DNA of 32,624 bases, taken from the NCBI GenBank assembly GCA_930989765.1, contig CAKNNA010000019.1, positions 1 through 32,624 of the forward strand, read 5' to 3'. The notes beneath the pieces were generated by a model. It ran no database searches, was not told the origin of the DNA, and saw only the letters and a list, made by a program, of their open reading frames with translations. Below, in pieces: positions 30,448-32,624 of the stretch. Numbering within the stretch: position 1 is the stretch's first letter; the number at the start of each line of letters is the position of its first letter. This stretch comes from an uncultured Clostridium sp. (lineage in GTDB: Bacteria; Bacillota; Clostridia; TANB77; CAG-508). Made by a program: the position numbers and the translations under genes.

Positions 30448-31659
30448 TTATTTAATTTTTTTACAATCACTAAATAATTCATCTATATTTTTATATCTTT
30501 CTTTTGGATCTGCACTCATACCTTTATTTACTATATTTAGTAATTGATTATTCTGCACATTGTCTATAATAGTTTTGCCTGTCATCAGGTAATAGATTGT
30601 CATAGTTAGAGCATATATTTCATGACACCTATCATATTTATCAAATCCAATCACTCTTAAAATTGGATCATTGAACCATCCTTTAAACTCTGTGTTTATG
30701 CTTGTCAAAGAGCTTTCTTCTACCTTAATCAATCCAAAATCTGATATTTTAACTACATTCACATCATCATATAATTTTATTAATATATTTTTAGGATTGA
30801 TATCTCTATGTAATCTTCCTTTTAAATGAATATATTTAAACGCTTTTAGAACTTGAAAAACATAACTTTTTCGTTCTGTCATATTTAACTTATTATTGTT
30901 TATTCTTATAAAATCATAAAGATTATTATCCATATATTCCATAGTATATTCACTCTTTTCAGTATTATATGAATAAACATCAATTATATAAGGAGACTTA
31001 AAAGATTTTAATTCATCAAATTCTCTTTTAAATCTTTCTAATTCTTTATCTGTTAAATCTTTTTTGGCTCTTTTTAATGCTATTTTTTTATTGTAAAACT
31101 CATCCTTGTAGTAATATACAAAAGCATATGATCCTTGCCCTATAAGATGCAAATTCGCTTTTTTATTACTGGGCGACTCTAGTTTTATTTTCATTTCTGA
31201 ATAACTTCTACATTTAAAAATTTGACGTCCTGAAATATTATCAGATTCATAAATTTCATAGCCATCTCTCTTTAAAAATTCATTTATTTTATCTAGTGCT
31301 TCTTCCCAATTTTTGCTTTCATCTCTAACTGCTGGATTAAATACTTCAAGAATAAATCTTAAAAATTCTTTGTCATTTGTATTTTTTATTCCAAATCGTG
31401 GATCATAAAATACCCAATCGTCCTCCCAGTCCAAATTATTTATTCTATGCTGTGCTATATCTCCATAAGCATTTTTAAATCTTCGATCAGTAGATTCAAG
31501 TTCTTGTAAATTATATAATCTTGACAAAAATGAAACTTCGTCTAATCTTCCACTCCAAAAATATTGTATCTTTTTACTATTCTTTTTATCATAATATCCA
31601 CTAGTAAGTATGTCTATGATGTCTTGTCTTGTATATTCCGTAATTTTATTTTCAACCAT
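30448..31659 (-). CDS. AbiJ-NTD-like domain fused to Ser/Thr protein kinase
   Basis: This 403-residue protein joins an N-terminal domain like those of AbiJ-type defence proteins (about 1-125: S-R-L-Y-N-L, D-I-A-Q-H-R-I-N-N-L-D-W, D-P-R-F-G) to a eukaryote-like kinase (about 165-400). Kinase features are complete: glycine loop G174-Q-G-S-Y-A, Lys196, H284-R-D-I-N-P-K-N and D307-F-G. It has no membrane segment. Ser/Thr kinases in phage defence phosphorylate host proteins to stop infection; that use is inferred from the N-terminal domain. GGAGAGATAAT precedes the ATG. It follows the HTH-Fic gene by 30 bases, so the two likely share a transcript. Confidence 0.85.
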   Translation of the reverse strand: MVENKITEYTRQDIIDILTSGYYDKKNSKKIQYFWSGRLDEVSFLSRLYNLQELESTDRRFKNAYGDIAQHRINNLDWEDDWVFYDPRFGIKNTNDKEFLRFILEVFNPAVRDESKNWEEALDKINEFLKRDGYEIYESDNISGRQIFKCRSYSEMKIKLESPSNKKANLHLIGQGSYAFVYYYKDEFYNKKIALKRAKKDLTDKELERFKREFDELKSFKSPYIIDVYSYNTEKSEYTMEYMDNNLYDFIRINNNKLNMTERKSYVFQVLKAFKYIHLKGRLHRDINPKNILIKLYDDVNVVKISDFGLIKVEESSLTSINTEFKGWFNDPILRVIGFDKYDRCHEIYALTMTIYYLMTGKTIIDNVQNNQLLNIVNKGMSADPKERYKNIDELFSDCKKIK

Positions 31660-31689
31660 ATTATCTCTCCATTACTCCGTTTATTATAA

Positions 31690-32613
31690 TTACTCTAAAA
31701 AATATTTAATTAGATTGCTATATTGATCTTGTGCATTTAAGCAAGTATCTATTAAATAGCCTTTTTCATTTTTATATTCTTTTAGTCCTCTATAATAAAA
31801 TAATTTATCTTTATCTAAAATAATAAATGGTACTATATTATTTTTTAAACACTCTTTAAATGCTATTATTCTACCAACTCTTCCATTACCATCTTGAAAT
31901 GGATGTATTCTTTCAAATCTAACATGAAATTCTATTATCTCTTTTATTGTTATTTTATCTAATGAATTATACCATTGCATTAGTTTTAACATGTCTTTTT
32001 TTACACTTTTCGGTAATGTGGTTTTCATATTTCCTGCCTCATTTGCTAACTTCTTATAGTCCCCCACATTAAACCAATCTTTTCTACTATCTGACGTTCC
32101 CTCTTTTAATATTTTATGAAATTCTTTAATCATTTCTTCTGTTAACTCTTTATCTGCTACATCTAGCATATAATCAACTAATTTAAAGTGATTAGCAGTT
32201 TCAATAATATCATCTAAATTTGTAATTGATTCTTTTTTTGTCAATAATGTATTCGTTTCATAAATATATCTAGTTTGATCTTCTGTTAGTTTGCTTCCCT
32301 CAATGTGGTTTGTATTATATGCAAAAATTATCTGTGTATTGTGATACAAGTTTCCTTTTAGTTTCATTTCTTTTTGTTCTCTTAAAACTTTTAATACATT
32401 TATCTTAGAAACATCAAATTCATCTTCTTTTAATAATTTATCAACTGAAACTTCGAATAATTCCGCTAGCTTTTTTAAAGATTCAATATTAGGTTCTAAA
32501 GCTCCAGCTTCATATTTAGATATTGTAGCTGGCTTAACTCCCAATACCTCTGCAACTTCCATTTGAGTCATTTTCTTTTCTTCTCTATATTTTTTTATTT
32601 TTTCTCCTAACAT
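31690..32613 (-). CDS. XRE-type HTH fused to Fic domain
   Basis: This 307-residue protein has an N-terminal XRE helix-turn-helix (1-61: M-T-Q-M-E-V-A-E-V-L-G-V-K-P-A-T-I-S-K-Y-E-A-G) and a Fic domain with the full motif H237-P-F-Q-D-G-N-G-R245. The self-inhibition motif T101-N-H-I-E105-G is present just before the Fic core, marking a class II Fic that keeps itself off until the helix is moved. It probably AMPylates a partner and controls its own promoter. The start lies 11 bases from the window edge, so the upstream site and promoter cannot be seen. Confidence 0.92.
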   Translation of the reverse strand: MLGEKIKKYREEKKMTQMEVAEVLGVKPATISKYEAGALEPNIESLKKLAELFEVSVDKLLKEDEFDVSKINVLKVLREQKEMKLKGNLYHNTQIIFAYNTNHIEGSKLTEDQTRYIYETNTLLTKKESITNLDDIIETANHFKLVDYMLDVADKELTEEMIKEFHKILKEGTSDSRKDWFNVGDYKKLANEAGNMKTTLPKSVKKDMLKLMQWYNSLDKITIKEIIEFHVRFERIHPFQDGNGRVGRIIAFKECLKNNIVPFIILDKDKLFYYRGLKEYKNEKGYLIDTCLNAQDQYSNLIKYFLE

Positions 32614-32624
32614 AATAAAAACTC

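Larger units (their letters stand above)
29818..32624. mobile_element. Left end of a second, related element (partial)
   Basis: To the right of the tRNA fragment the DNA repeats the plan of the first element's left end: arm-like pairs at about 118 bases, a similar small gene, then leftward defence-type genes. It runs out of the window, so no integrase is seen for it. That two elements are stacked at one tRNA is inferred from this pattern. Confidence 0.6.

Overview
The window is very AT-rich DNA (by eye well under 30% GC) with strong Shine-Dalgarno sites, TTGACA/TATAAT-type promoters and many intrinsic terminators. TAA, TAG and TGA all serve as stops. This fits a low-GC Bacillota, most likely a gut-type Clostridia relative. 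The species cannot be told from sequence alone.

Layout. (1) Bases 1-3105 look like host flank: a small DUF6809-like gene, then a leftward nucleotide-housekeeping operon (deoxyribosyltransferase-like protein, Nudix-pyrophosphatase fusion, Nudix hydrolase, ASCH protein, ArsC/Spx-like protein). (2) Bases 3106-29862 are a complete ~26.7 kb integrative mobilizable element. It is bounded by direct repeats that are 3' fragments of an initiator tRNA-fMet gene (CAU anticodon loop to CCA). (3) Bases 29818 to the right edge look like the left end of a second, related element stacked on the same tRNA site. That end carries a paralogue of the first element's leftmost gene, its own variant integrase arm sites, and a kinase plus HTH-Fic cargo.

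The first element has a mobility core of excisionase, replisome-organiser-like initiator, DnaC-like loader, TnpV, MobP-type relaxase and a Tn916-like tyrosine integrase. It has no conjugation (T4SS) genes, so it is probably mobilizable rather than self-transmissible. Two cargo blocks surround the core. The left block (3.7-19.6 kb) holds a Fic-HEPN pair, HEPN-like proteins, an 835-residue membrane protein with a 270-residue partner, and a type I restriction-modification operon with two half-length specificity subunits plus YgjP, DUF4160 and DUF4268 accessory genes. The right block (23.6-28.2 kb) holds a CGNR-like zinc-finger protein, an operon DUF2188 - metallo-beta-lactamase - His/Cys-dyad protein - four-TM membrane protein, and an AAA15-type ATPase.

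The most promising candidate for an undescribed system is the 24477-26800 operon. It combines a soluble ComEC-like MBL enzyme, a small protein with a possible caspase/CHAT-like His-Cys pair, and a small membrane protein. Its promoter lies in a 35-bp box that is nearly duplicated upstream of the AAA ATPase, and its 5' leader is covered by a predicted ~80-nt antisense RNA with its own promoter and terminator. A second candidate is the membrane-protein pair at 8381-11651. All functional claims for these are inference from motifs and neighbourhood.
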